DNA of 64,000 nucleotides, from assembly GCA_018240285.1 (NCBI GenBank), contig JAFEGA010000024.1, positions 1 to 64,000 on the forward strand. Direction: 5' to 3'. Positions 1-8,384 of the stretch are shown here, one piece after another; position 1 is the stretch's first letter; every line of letters starts with the position of its first letter. The notes beneath the pieces are model-generated. The model did not search any database. It was not told the DNA's origin and saw only the letters and a program-made list of their open reading frames with translations. The stretch comes from Pseudomonadota bacterium. Its GTDB lineage: Bacteria > Pseudomonadota > Gammaproteobacteria > Burkholderiales > Nitrosomonadaceae. The position numbers were made by a program, and so were the translations under genes.

Positions 1-289
1 TCTCCTTTGGTTTTCCATTTTCTTTCTTGCTTTCCTTCTCTATCTTCTTATTTTCTTTCTACTATCTACTATACTGCAAGCGCAGCAAACCTTACACGCC
101 GCAACTCGCCATTCCTCAACAAAGCTCAAGCAAGACTACTGAGTACTCTTATATCTGTCAAGGGAATTTAGCTGACAAACTAACGTAAGAATAACTGCTC
201 TTGATTCTGTTCGCTGATAAAGAATTGCACCACTTAGCCGCAACCGCGCAACTGATTTCAGCTCAACCTAACTATGGAAAGATCTTTGC
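1..289. other. Intergenic, no gene seen
   Basis: Pyrimidine-rich and AT-rich sequence downstream of the His-rich gene. I see no convincing coding frame, hairpin terminator or RNA gene here. Confidence 0.5.
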
Positions 290-1009
290 TTAGTTAGCTG
301 AAGCATCCGATGCTTTCTTACGGCGCATGAAATAGAATGCAGCACCGCCGCCCGCAACAGCAACCAATAAACCGATTTCCATCACACCCAATCCACCACC
401 GTGACTGCCGTGTCCACCGCCTTTTCCAACATTCAGCGGAATTTTCACAACTGTTTTCACAGTACCGGCATCATCTTTGCGTTCCAGCTGCACTGCATAC
501 TGGCCTTTTTCCTGAATATTGGCTGCTACAACAATGATCCCCGAATTATGCTTTTGCGCCGGCATATAAACAATGCCATGCTCAGCGGCTGCATGCCCAG
601 CGTGTTCATCATGATTCATACCTTCATGACCTGCATGATCGCTCGCATCAGCTGCTTTTTTTTCCGCAGGTGCAGCCGGTTTGGCACCGTGGCCTTCATG
701 TCCTTCCATGACAAGGCGAACTGCCAGAGGGATCTCGCGTGCTTCGTGCGGCAATTCAATAGTCAAATTTACCTTGCCGGTGTTCGGCAGATTCTCGCAA
801 AACGAATGCATCGGCGGTATGCCGCCTTCCGGCACTTCATAAGCACTGAATGTTACTGGGAATTCGCCAGTTTTAATCGTACAACCGCCAGCATCATGGT
901 GACCTTCATGAGCGAGCATCAATTGCGCATACGATGGCATTGCCAATAAAGATGCTAATACTGCACCGCCAACTTTTGTTACCCAACCACTTTTAAAAAC
1001 AACCTTCAT
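290..1009 (-). CDS. His-rich membrane-anchored periplasmic protein
   Basis: A 239-residue protein of unknown function. It has an N-terminal signal peptide (hydrophobic residues about 12-28, ending SYA), a soluble middle part and one C-terminal membrane helix (about residues 208-229) followed by a basic tail (MRRKKAS). The middle is rich in His-containing clusters such as HEGHHDAGG, GHEGHGAK, DHAGHEGMNHDEHAGHA and GKGGGHGSHGGG, which suggests copper or other transition-metal binding. Two cysteines (in GGCTI and HSFCEN) could pair. The start is supported by a GGAG motif seven bases upstream. It is transcribed alone, 130 bp upstream of the glycolate operon's end. Metal binding is inferred from composition; no family was recognised. 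Confidence 0.8.
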   Translation of the reverse strand: MKVVFKSGWVTKVGGAVLASLLAMPSYAQLMLAHEGHHDAGGCTIKTGEFPVTFSAYEVPEGGIPPMHSFCENLPNTGKVNLTIELPHEAREIPLAVRLVMEGHEGHGAKPAAPAEKKAADASDHAGHEGMNHDEHAGHAAAEHGIVYMPAQKHNSGIIVVAANIQEKGQYAVQLERKDDAGTVKTVVKIPLNVGKGGGHGSHGGGLGVMEIGLLVAVAGGGAAFYFMRRKKASDASAN

Positions 1010-1139
1010 ATTTTCTCCAATTGATTATCTTAAGCTTATCTTTATTACTGTATGTTCAGAAATTCCGCCCGAACAACTTAGCACGGGATTGTATAACAAA
1101 AGAAATAGAATATTAATCGAAATGAAAACTTTTACCGTT

Positions 1140-2387
1140 TCAGTCGCCGGACAGCCGTTCATCCATCAGTTCAATCCAGTGCTTAACCGAGAGCGCCGTA
1201 CCGGTCTGCAAATGCATCAAACAACCGATATTGGCGGTGGCAATCTGATCAGGTTTACCCGATTCAAGCGCGGTAACCTTATTCTTCAGTAATTGCTGCG
1301 AAAGCTCCGGCTGTAAAATGGAATATGTACCGGCGGAACCGCAGCACAGATGTGCATTGGGTACGACAGTCAAATCGAAACCGGCTGCAACCAGAATTTT
1401 CTCCACCACACCGCGGATTCGCATGCCGTGCTGCAACGTGCAAGGAGAATGGAACGACAGCCGGTTTTTTTCGGCTTTAACAGACCGCTGCGCGAGTAAC
1501 CGTTCGATATTTTCCAGTTCCGCATGCAGCACTTCGCCGATATCTTTGGCAAGCGCGGAAATCTTCGCCGCTTTTCCGGCATACGCTGCATCATGCTGTA
1601 AAAAATGCCCGTACTCTTTCACCGTTACGCCGCAGCCGCTGGCCGTCACTACAATCGCTTCGACTTCCTTTCGCTCCACCTGTGGCCACCAAGCATCAAT
1701 ATTGCGGCGCATGTAATCCAGCCCCTCTTCTTGCGCATTTAGATGAAAAGCAACCGCACCGCAACATCCCGCATTTTCAGCCTTAATCAATGAAATGCCC
1801 AAATTATCCAGCACACGTGCAGTTGCAGCGTTGATATTAGGCGCCAATGCCGGCTGCACACAACCATCGAGCACCAGCATTTTGCGCGCATGCTGCGCCT
1901 CAGGCCATGTTTTTGCCGATTTGAGTTTCTGCGGAATTTTTCTTTTCAGGCTTCCCGGCAACAACGGGCGAACCGCTTGACCGGCTTTGAACAGCGTATT
2001 AAACAGCATTGCATTGGGCAAGACTTTGCGCAAGGTAAATCGCATCACATCGGACCGGATATCGCGCTTGACCTGTTGTTCAACAATAGCACGGCCAATA
2101 TCCACCAATGCACCGTAACGCACACCCGAAGGACAGGTCGTTTCGCACGCGCGGCAGGTCAAGCACCGATCCAGATGAGCTTGCGTTTTTTGCGTAACCG
2201 GCTGACCTTCCAGCACTTGTTTCATCAAATATATACGTCCGCGCGGACTGTCCAGTTCATCACCTAGAATCTGATACGTCGGACAAGTCGCCAAGCAAAA
2301 ACCGCAATGCACGCAACTGCGCAGAATGGCGTCGGCTTCCTCGCCTTGCGGGGAATTTTTTATGAAATCAGCAAGCTTCGTTTGCAT
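1140..2387 (-). CDS. glcF: Glycolate oxidase iron-sulfur subunit GlcF
   Basis: 415 residues, the usual length for GlcF. It carries two ferredoxin-type [4Fe-4S] motifs near the N-terminus (CVHCGFCLATCPTY at about residues 26-39 and CLTCRACETTCPSG at about 75-88). Two CCG-type cysteine-rich domains follow in the C-terminal half (GCCGAVAFHL and LCCGSAGTYS). Together with GlcD and GlcE it forms the membrane-associated glycolate dehydrogenase, which oxidises glycolate to glyoxylate and passes electrons to the quinone pool. Its ATG directly abuts the TAA of glcE, so the two are translationally coupled. It is the last gene of the glxR-glcD-glcE-glcF operon. Confidence 0.95.
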   Translation of the reverse strand: MQTKLADFIKNSPQGEEADAILRSCVHCGFCLATCPTYQILGDELDSPRGRIYLMKQVLEGQPVTQKTQAHLDRCLTCRACETTCPSGVRYGALVDIGRAIVEQQVKRDIRSDVMRFTLRKVLPNAMLFNTLFKAGQAVRPLLPGSLKRKIPQKLKSAKTWPEAQHARKMLVLDGCVQPALAPNINAATARVLDNLGISLIKAENAGCCGAVAFHLNAQEEGLDYMRRNIDAWWPQVERKEVEAIVVTASGCGVTVKEYGHFLQHDAAYAGKAAKISALAKDIGEVLHAELENIERLLAQRSVKAEKNRLSFHSPCTLQHGMRIRGVVEKILVAAGFDLTVVPNAHLCCGSAGTYSILQPELSQQLLKNKVTALESGKPDQIATANIGCLMHLQTGTALSVKHWIELMDERLSGD

Positions 2388-3461
2388 TTAAATCCCGGGA
2401 TAAAGCCGGTCGGGATTGAAAATTCCCGCCGGATCAAATTTTTCTTTCAAAGCGCGATGAATCTTCATCAACGCGGACGGCAACGGATGAAACACCGCAG
2501 TGCGCATCGCGTCGCCACGAAACAAAGTAGCGTGCCCGCCCGCTTCTTGAGCCGCGCGACGAATGACTTCAGCATCATCGCCACCGGTGGCGCATAGCCA
2601 GCGTAAAGCGCCGTTCCATTCCAGCAACTGTTTACCCGGCAGATGTAATGACGGTGCAGTCGATTTAACCGATAAGCGCCATAACCGCTGATCCGGCTGA
2701 AAAAAATCATGCGTGTGTTCACGTACCGAGCGCCAAAAAACGGCGTCGTCTTTTACTTCTTCGCCACCCAGCTTCGCCCGCGCGGCGCGCACTGCCGATT
2801 CGGCGCCGGAAAGCCTGACAAACAGCTGACCCTCAGTAAAACAAGTTGCGGAAACCGGCAGCGGTTTGCCAGCCCATTGGTTCATTTTTTCAATCGCAGC
2901 CGCTTCATGCATGGCCATGCATAGCGTCGTTTCAATGGCCGGTTTGGGCAGGACTTTCAGCGACACTTCGAGCAAAACACCCAGCGTGCCCAGTGCTCCC
3001 GTCATCAGCCGGGACACATCGTAACCGGCGACATTTTTCATCACCTGCCCGCCAAAGCGCAAATCTTCGCCTTTCCCGTCGAGCATGCGCACACCGAGCA
3101 CGAAATCGCGCACACTACCGGCAGCCACGCGGCGCGGACCGGATAACCCCGTAGCAACACATCCGCCCAAGGTTGCCGCTGCACCGAAATGTGGCGGTTC
3201 GAATGCCAGCATCTGGCCATGCCGGTCAAGCTCGGCTTCCAAGTCTGCCAACCGCGTACCGGCGCGTGCGGTAATCACCAGTTCGGTCGGTTCGTAATCC
3301 ACGATGCCGTTGTAATCGCTCATATCCAGCAGCGTGCTATTTTGTTCTCCTGCCGGATTACCATAAAAATCCTTGGTGCCACCACCACGTATTCGCAGCG
3401 GGGTTTTAGATTCAGCCGCAGCACGAATAGCCGTTTGATACTGTTCAATCAGGGTCTGCAT
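2388..3461 (-). CDS. glcE: Glycolate oxidase FAD-binding subunit GlcE
   Basis: About 357 residues with an N-terminal FAD-binding type 4 (PCMH) fold: RIRGGGTKDF, GTRLADLEAELDRHGQ and GGCVATGLSGPRR are visible. It ends in a short FAD-oxidase C-terminal part (FDPAGIFNPDRLYPG). GlcE pairs with GlcD as a second, shorter flavin-domain subunit of glycolate dehydrogenase. The start chosen is the ATG at 3461, five bases after the glcD stop. An in-frame TTG at 3470 would overlap the glcD stop as TTGA and is an alternative giving 360 residues. It is the third gene of the operon and abuts glcF. Confidence 0.93.
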   Translation of the reverse strand: MQTLIEQYQTAIRAAAESKTPLRIRGGGTKDFYGNPAGEQNSTLLDMSDYNGIVDYEPTELVITARAGTRLADLEAELDRHGQMLAFEPPHFGAAATLGGCVATGLSGPRRVAAGSVRDFVLGVRMLDGKGEDLRFGGQVMKNVAGYDVSRLMTGALGTLGVLLEVSLKVLPKPAIETTLCMAMHEAAAIEKMNQWAGKPLPVSATCFTEGQLFVRLSGAESAVRAARAKLGGEEVKDDAVFWRSVREHTHDFFQPDQRLWRLSVKSTAPSLHLPGKQLLEWNGALRWLCATGGDDAEVIRRAAQEAGGHATLFRGDAMRTAVFHPLPSALMKIHRALKEKFDPAGIFNPDRLYPGI

Positions 3462-3466
3462 GGCAT

Positions 3467-4921
3467 TCAAAAACGCGGCAAATCAGCAAATTTTTGCTCA
3501 CCGCGATGCACATGCATCGCTCCCAGCTCCGCACAACGGTGTAATTCAGGCACCGCTTTGCCCGGATTGAGTAAACCCGCCGGATCGAACGCCGCTTTCA
3601 CGGCATGGAACATGGTTAGCTCGCCGCTGCCGAATTGTGAACACATCTGATTGATTTTTTCCATTCCCACGCCATGTTCTCCGGTGATCGTGCCACCGGC
3701 GTGAATGCACATTTCCAGTATCTTGCCGCCGAATTCCTCGGTTCGTTCCAGTTCACCCGGCTTATTCGCATCGTACAGAATCAGCGGATGCAAATTGCCG
3801 TCCCCGGCGTGAAATACATTCATGCAGCGCAATCCGTATTCCTGCGAAAGTTCTTCGATGCCGCGCAACACATCGGCCAGGCGTTTGCGCGGAATGGTGC
3901 CGTCCATGCAGTAATAATCCGGCGAAACCCGGCCTGCGGCGGGAAACGCCGCTTTACGCCCGGCCCAGAATTTAAGCCGCTCGGCTTCATTGTGCGACGT
4001 GCTGATATTGATCGCGCCGCTTTGTTGCATGATGGCATTGATCCGCTGGATTTCATCCGCCACCTCCTCGACGCTGCCGTCCGATTCGCACAGCAAAATC
4101 GCTTCGGCATTCAGATCGTAACCGGCGTGCAGAAACTCTTCCACGGCATGAATCGTAATCTTATCCATCATTTCCATACCCGCCGGGATGATGCCCGCGC
4201 CAATGACATTCGCTACTGCGCTGCCCGCTTTCTGCACATCGTCGAACGCCGCCATCACCAATTGCGCTTTTTCCGGTTTGGGAATCAGCTTGACGGTGAT
4301 TTCCGTGACGATGCCAAGCATGCCTTCGGAACCCGTCATCAGCGCCAGTAAATCGTAGCCTGCGCTGTCCAAACTGTCGCCGCCGATTTCCAGGCACTCG
4401 CCTTCAATGGTCAGCACCCGCAATTTGAGAATATTGTGCACGGTCAGACCGTATTTCAGGCAATGCACGCCGCCGGAATTTTCCGCGACATTGCCGCCGA
4501 TTGAGCAGGCGATCTGCGATGAAGGATCGGGCGCGTAATACAAACCAAACGGCGCCGCCGCTTCGCTGATCGCCAGATTGCGCACGCCGGGCTGCACGCG
4601 CGCGGTGCGCGCCAGCGGATCAATGGCGATGATTTGCTTCAGTTTCGCCAGCGACAACAAAACACCTTGCGCATGCGGCAACGCGCCGCCCGACAAACCG
4701 GTACCCGCGCCGCGCGCCACCACCGGCGTTTGAGTCGCGTAGCAAAGCTGCAAAACTTTGACGATTTGCTCTTCCGTTTGTGGCAAGACAACGATCATCG
4801 GCAATTGCCGGTAAGCCGACAAACCGTCGCATTCGTACGGTTTCAAATCCTCGGTTTCATGCAAAACCGCATCGGGCGGCAAAAAAGACCGCATTTGATT
4901 GACAAGTTCTTGAGCAGACAT
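3467..4921 (-). CDS. glcD: Glycolate oxidase subunit GlcD
   Basis: 484 residues, the flavin-dependent catalytic subunit that oxidises glycolate to glyoxylate. The N-terminal half is an FAD-binding type 4 domain (VVARGAGTGLSGGALP and IGGNVAENSGGVHCLKYG). The C-terminal half is an FAD-linked oxidase domain with HAGDGNLHP and TGEHGVGMEK. The open frame extends upstream to 5038, but that part lies inside glxR. The ATG at 4921, giving MSAQELVNQ, is four bases after the glxR stop and is the sensible start. Operon position between glxR and glcE fits. The C-terminus runs about 20 residues past the usual end (HRGEQKFADLPRF). Confidence 0.94.
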   Translation of the reverse strand: MSAQELVNQMRSFLPPDAVLHETEDLKPYECDGLSAYRQLPMIVVLPQTEEQIVKVLQLCYATQTPVVARGAGTGLSGGALPHAQGVLLSLAKLKQIIAIDPLARTARVQPGVRNLAISEAAAPFGLYYAPDPSSQIACSIGGNVAENSGGVHCLKYGLTVHNILKLRVLTIEGECLEIGGDSLDSAGYDLLALMTGSEGMLGIVTEITVKLIPKPEKAQLVMAAFDDVQKAGSAVANVIGAGIIPAGMEMMDKITIHAVEEFLHAGYDLNAEAILLCESDGSVEEVADEIQRINAIMQQSGAINISTSHNEAERLKFWAGRKAAFPAAGRVSPDYYCMDGTIPRKRLADVLRGIEELSQEYGLRCMNVFHAGDGNLHPLILYDANKPGELERTEEFGGKILEMCIHAGGTITGEHGVGMEKINQMCSQFGSGELTMFHAVKAAFDPAGLLNPGKAVPELHRCAELGAMHVHRGEQKFADLPRF

Positions 4922-4925
4922 ACGA

Positions 4926-5831
4926 TTATTCGGGATGTTTTTGAATTTCGTGGTTAGCGAGTTTTTCCAGCATTTTGACAATGGCGGAATTATCCCATGT
5001 TGCGCCACCGTGCGCGAGACAAGCGGAAAACAATTCACGCACCGCCGCCGTAGTCGGCAGGCTCACGCCCAATTCGGCTGCGCTTTGCAACGCGATGTTC
5101 AAATCCTTGTGATGCAGTTCGATGCGGAACCCCGGTTCGAAGCGCCGCTCGATCATGCGCTGACCGTGCACTTCCAACGCCTTCGATGCGGCAAATCCGC
5201 CCAGCAATGCTTGCCGCACCTTGGCCGGATCGACCCCGGCCTTGGACGCAAACAGCAACGCCTCAGCCACCGCCTCGATCGCCGACGACACCACGATCTG
5301 ATTAGCAACCTTGCACACCTGCCCGGCGCCGGCATCGCCGATATGCGTCACCGTTTTCCCCATCAATGCCAGCACTGGTTTGATGGTTTCAAACACCGCC
5401 ACGCTCGCGCCGACCATGATCGTCAACGTGGCATTCTGCGCCCCCACATCACCGCCGGAAACCGGCGCATCGGCGTAATCATGCCCGAGCACATTCAGCC
5501 GCGCGGCAAATTCGCGCGTCGCCAGCGGCGAAATCGAACTCATATCGACAACGATCCGTCTCCGGCCAGGATCGGCTTGCAACTCCTCGGTCACGCCATC
5601 CTCGCCAAACAGCACTTTCTCCACATCCGGCGTATCCGGCAACATGGTAATAATCAAATCCGCATGCTGCGCAACCTTTTTGGGCGAAGATAACGCGCTG
5701 CCGCCCAGCTCGACCAAGTCGGCAGGTACGCCGCTGCGTGTATGCAAAAACAGACGATGCCCGCCTTTGATCAAATGCCCCGCCATGGGCTTGCCCATGA
5801 TGCCGAGACCGATGAAACCGATAGTGGCCAT
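4926..5831 (-). CDS. glxR: Tartronate semialdehyde reductase (2-hydroxy-3-oxopropionate reductase)
   Basis: 301 residues of the beta-hydroxyacid dehydrogenase family. A Rossmann NAD(P) motif opens the protein (IGFIGLGIMGKPMAGHL). Further family signatures are the substrate-binding DAPVSGGDVGA and the catalytic-lysine region GAGQVCKVANQIVV. It reduces tartronate semialdehyde to D-glycerate after glyoxylate carboligase, so it completes glycolate salvage started by GlcDEF downstream. That placement favours GlxR over 3-hydroxyisobutyrate dehydrogenase. It is the first gene of the minus-strand operon, 4 bp from glcD. No glyoxylate carboligase or GlcC-type regulator lies in the window. Confidence 0.88.
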   Translation of the reverse strand: MATIGFIGLGIMGKPMAGHLIKGGHRLFLHTRSGVPADLVELGGSALSSPKKVAQHADLIITMLPDTPDVEKVLFGEDGVTEELQADPGRRRIVVDMSSISPLATREFAARLNVLGHDYADAPVSGGDVGAQNATLTIMVGASVAVFETIKPVLALMGKTVTHIGDAGAGQVCKVANQIVVSSAIEAVAEALLFASKAGVDPAKVRQALLGGFAASKALEVHGQRMIERRFEPGFRIELHHKDLNIALQSAAELGVSLPTTAAVRELFSACLAHGGATWDNSAIVKMLEKLANHEIQKHPE

Positions 5832-6153
5832 TTTTTATGAATATTGATGGGTAAAAATTTTAAATCGAAGGCGAATGACGTTGCGTTGATCCGCCCTAAC
5901 TGTTGTTTTTTTAATCCGGCAATCATACTGGCAATTTATTTTCCCGGTCAAAATTTGTGCCGATGGGAACCCGGAATCACTGCTTGGTTTTACAATTTTT
6001 GCAGCGACCAGAGCATTTTCGAACGCTCATTCGATACTTTAAATGACAATGAAAATACACTGATTTGACATGATTAATGGTTGTGCCATGGCGAGAAATC
6101 TTGTACATTGGTTGCTATTGGTCACGTCGAATCTTTATGATCTTATTGATTCT
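5832..6153. other. Divergent intergenic region, glxR / L,D-transpeptidase
   Basis: About 320 bp between divergent genes, so it must hold the promoter of the glycolate operon and that of the transpeptidase gene. A TTGACA occurs at 6064-6069, but no acceptable -10 follows at 16-18 bp. A short plus-strand open frame (5844-6068) lacks a ribosome binding site and recognisable features, and I do not call it a gene. Confidence 0.4.
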
Positions 6154-7323
6154 ATGAACAAAAAAAACTTATATCTACTCCGTGACGGTCTCGTATGCGG
6201 CTTTTGCATCGGCCTTTTGTTGCTGAGCGGTTGTCAGTCGCTGCCGACGCAGCAAACGGCTTCACCGGCGCCGGTAGTCAAGCCTTTGCCGATCCCGGTC
6301 GCCAGTCATGAATTCAGTTTTGATGCCGCGCGCGACGATGTCGTCGGTACCTTGCAAGTGGTCACTGCCGGTAAAGACGACACATTGTCCGACATTGCAC
6401 GGCGTTTCAACCTGGGTTACGAAGAAATCGTCAGCGCCAATCCCGGCGTCGATCCGTGGCTGCCGAAAGCAGGCACGAAGATCATCATTCCCACGCAATT
6501 CGTGCTGCCGGATGCGCCGCGACAAGGCATTGTGATCAATCTCGCTGCGATGCGGTTGTTTTATTACCCCAAAACCAAGCCCGGTAAGCCGCAGCGGGTG
6601 ATCACGCATCCGGTCGGCATCGGCCGGGTGGAATGGAAAACACCCGAGGGAATGACGCGCGTTGCTGCGAAAGTCGAGAATCCGAGCTGGATTCCTACGC
6701 CTTCGATCCGCCGGGAACACGCCAAAAACGGCGATCCACTGCCAGCTGTCGTGCCGCCCGGGCCGGATAATCCGATGGGCACGCATGTGTTGAAACTGGA
6801 TTGGCCGAATTACGCCATTCACGGCACCGACAAACCGCCCAGCATCGGCTTACGCGGCAGCCACGGTTGCCTGCGCATGTACCCGGAAGATATCGTGTAC
6901 ATTTATCAGAATGTCCCCGTCGGCACACCGGTTCGTATCGTCAATCAGCCGCGTTTGCTCGGCTGGCGCGGTAATAAACTGTATCTGCAAACTTATCCCA
7001 TCCTGGAAGACGACAAACGTAACCACGCCAATCTATTCAAGAAATCATTGACTGCGGTGCGTGCAACGCCGAAGGGTAAGCGTGATGGGCGACGCCAAGC
7101 CAAAATCAATCAAGCGCTGCTCAATGAAACGATCCGCACGCCGCGCGCCATCGCCACGCCGGTCACCCAGCCGCAACTGACGCTGCAAGCCTATCTGGAC
7201 CGTGCCACGCGCGTGCAAAATACCCTGCCGTTCAATGCCACCTGGGATGGCGACATGAGCAGGCAGCTCACGGCAAACGATGTATTGGAAATGGCGAACG
7301 AGGAATCCACCCGGGTTCGATAA
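6154..7323 (+). CDS. L,D-transpeptidase lipoprotein with LysM domain (ErfK/YbiS/YcfS type)
   Basis: 389 residues from the ATG at 6154. That start puts a lipoprotein signal (GLLLLSGC, lipid-accepting Cys about residue 26) near the N-terminus; the frame is open further upstream, but that part looks non-coding. A LysM peptidoglycan-binding segment follows (TLSDIARRFNLGYEEIVSAN). The YkuD catalytic domain then has its conserved His in AIHGTD and the nucleophile motif GSHGCLRMYP. Such enzymes form 3-3 crosslinks or attach lipoproteins to peptidoglycan in the periplasm. About 100 basic, low-complexity residues follow the catalytic domain, more than usual. No strong ribosome binding site is visible. 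Confidence 0.88.
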   Translation: MNKKNLYLLRDGLVCGFCIGLLLLSGCQSLPTQQTASPAPVVKPLPIPVASHEFSFDAARDDVVGTLQVVTAGKDDTLSDIARRFNLGYEEIVSANPGVDPWLPKAGTKIIIPTQFVLPDAPRQGIVINLAAMRLFYYPKTKPGKPQRVITHPVGIGRVEWKTPEGMTRVAAKVENPSWIPTPSIRREHAKNGDPLPAVVPPGPDNPMGTHVLKLDWPNYAIHGTDKPPSIGLRGSHGCLRMYPEDIVYIYQNVPVGTPVRIVNQPRLLGWRGNKLYLQTYPILEDDKRNHANLFKKSLTAVRATPKGKRDGRRQAKINQALLNETIRTPRAIATPVTQPQLTLQAYLDRATRVQNTLPFNATWDGDMSRQLTANDVLEMANEESTRVR

Positions 7324-7390
7324 CAGCGCCAGCACCTCTCGTGAATAACATAGTAAACAACGGGCTAAGCCAGCCTCAATCCTGTCACGC

Positions 7391-8371
7391 ATGACAACCC
7401 AAACACCTAATGTACCCATCCGCCTTCTCATTCACGGCGGCGCCGGTGCGATCGACCGCAACCGATTGACCGCAGAACGTGAGCACGCTTACCGGCAAGT
7501 GCTATCGGAATCGTTAAGCGCCGGTCATGCCGTGCTTAAAGCGGGTGGTAACAGTATTGACGCCGTGATTGCCGCGATTGTGATCATGGAGGATTCGCCG
7601 TTGTTCAATGCCGGTAAAGGCGCGGTGTTCAGTCGCGAAGGCCGTAACGAGCTGGATGCATCGATCATGGACGGCGCTACGCGCATGGCGGGTGCTATTG
7701 CCGGGGTCACCACGATCCGCAATCCGATCCGCGCCGCGCATGCGGTCATGACGCAAAGCAAACATGTGATGCTGATCGGCCAGGGCGCCGAGACTTTCGC
7801 TGCCGAGCACGGCATGGAAATCGTCGATCCATCCTATTTCTACACACAGCACCGCTGGGATCAGCTGCAAAAAGCCATCGCGAAAGAACTGGTGGTGCGC
7901 GATCACGACATGGATTCCGGCACATCCTTGCCCGGTGGCGATGAAAAACACGGCACTGTCGGTGCCGTGGCGCTGGATCGCTATGGCAATCTCGCCGCAG
8001 GCACCTCGACCGGCGGACTCACCAACAAGCGCTACGGGCGCGTCGGCGATTCGCCCATCATCGGCGCGGGTACCTATGCAGACAACCGTTCGGTCGCGGT
8101 ATCCGCAACCGGCAGCGGCGAAATGTTCATCCGTACCGCCGCAGCATTCAATACCGCGGCGCAGGTACGTTTGCAGCAAATTCCACTCGCCGAGGCTGCC
8201 GACCGTACTCTCGCAGAAGTGGCCGCGCTTGGCGGTGACGGCGGTTTGATCGTGCTGGATGTGCAAGGCCGCTTCGCGATGCGCTTCAATACCAGCGGCA
8301 TGTTCCGCGGCAGCATCGGGGACGATGGTATTGCACGGACGGGCATTTTTCCGGACGATCCGGATTTTTAG
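7391..8371 (+). CDS. Isoaspartyl peptidase / L-asparaginase (Ntn hydrolase)
   Basis: 326 residues of the plant-type asparaginase / IaaA family. IHGGAGAI opens the alpha subunit. The autoproteolytic site is DEKHGTVGAVALD, where the Thr after HG becomes the N-terminal nucleophile of the beta subunit. GTSTGGLTNKRYGRVGDSPI is the substrate-binding and calcium-site region, and SATGSGEMFIR follows. The precursor self-cleaves into two chains that hydrolyse isoaspartyl dipeptides and asparagine. It stands 67 bp after the transpeptidase gene on the same strand and may be co-transcribed, and it converges on nrdJ with only 13 bp between stops. Confidence 0.92.
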   Translation: MTTQTPNVPIRLLIHGGAGAIDRNRLTAEREHAYRQVLSESLSAGHAVLKAGGNSIDAVIAAIVIMEDSPLFNAGKGAVFSREGRNELDASIMDGATRMAGAIAGVTTIRNPIRAAHAVMTQSKHVMLIGQGAETFAAEHGMEIVDPSYFYTQHRWDQLQKAIAKELVVRDHDMDSGTSLPGGDEKHGTVGAVALDRYGNLAAGTSTGGLTNKRYGRVGDSPIIGAGTYADNRSVAVSATGSGEMFIRTAAAFNTAAQVRLQQIPLAEAADRTLAEVAALGGDGGLIVLDVQGRFAMRFNTSGMFRGSIGDDGIARTGIFPDDPDF

Positions 8372-8384
8372 CATTATTGGATGC

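Noticed and set aside
401..949. Plus-strand open frame of 182 codons opposite the His-rich gene
   Set aside because: It lies entirely antisense to a gene with signal peptide, anchor and ribosome binding site, and has no domain or start signal of its own.
5844..6068. 74-codon open frame before the transpeptidase gene
   Set aside because: No ribosome binding site, no domain and mixed composition; it lies in a promoter region.
6064..6095. TTGACA as a -35 box
   Set aside because: No acceptable -10 at 16-18 bp; kept only as a remark.
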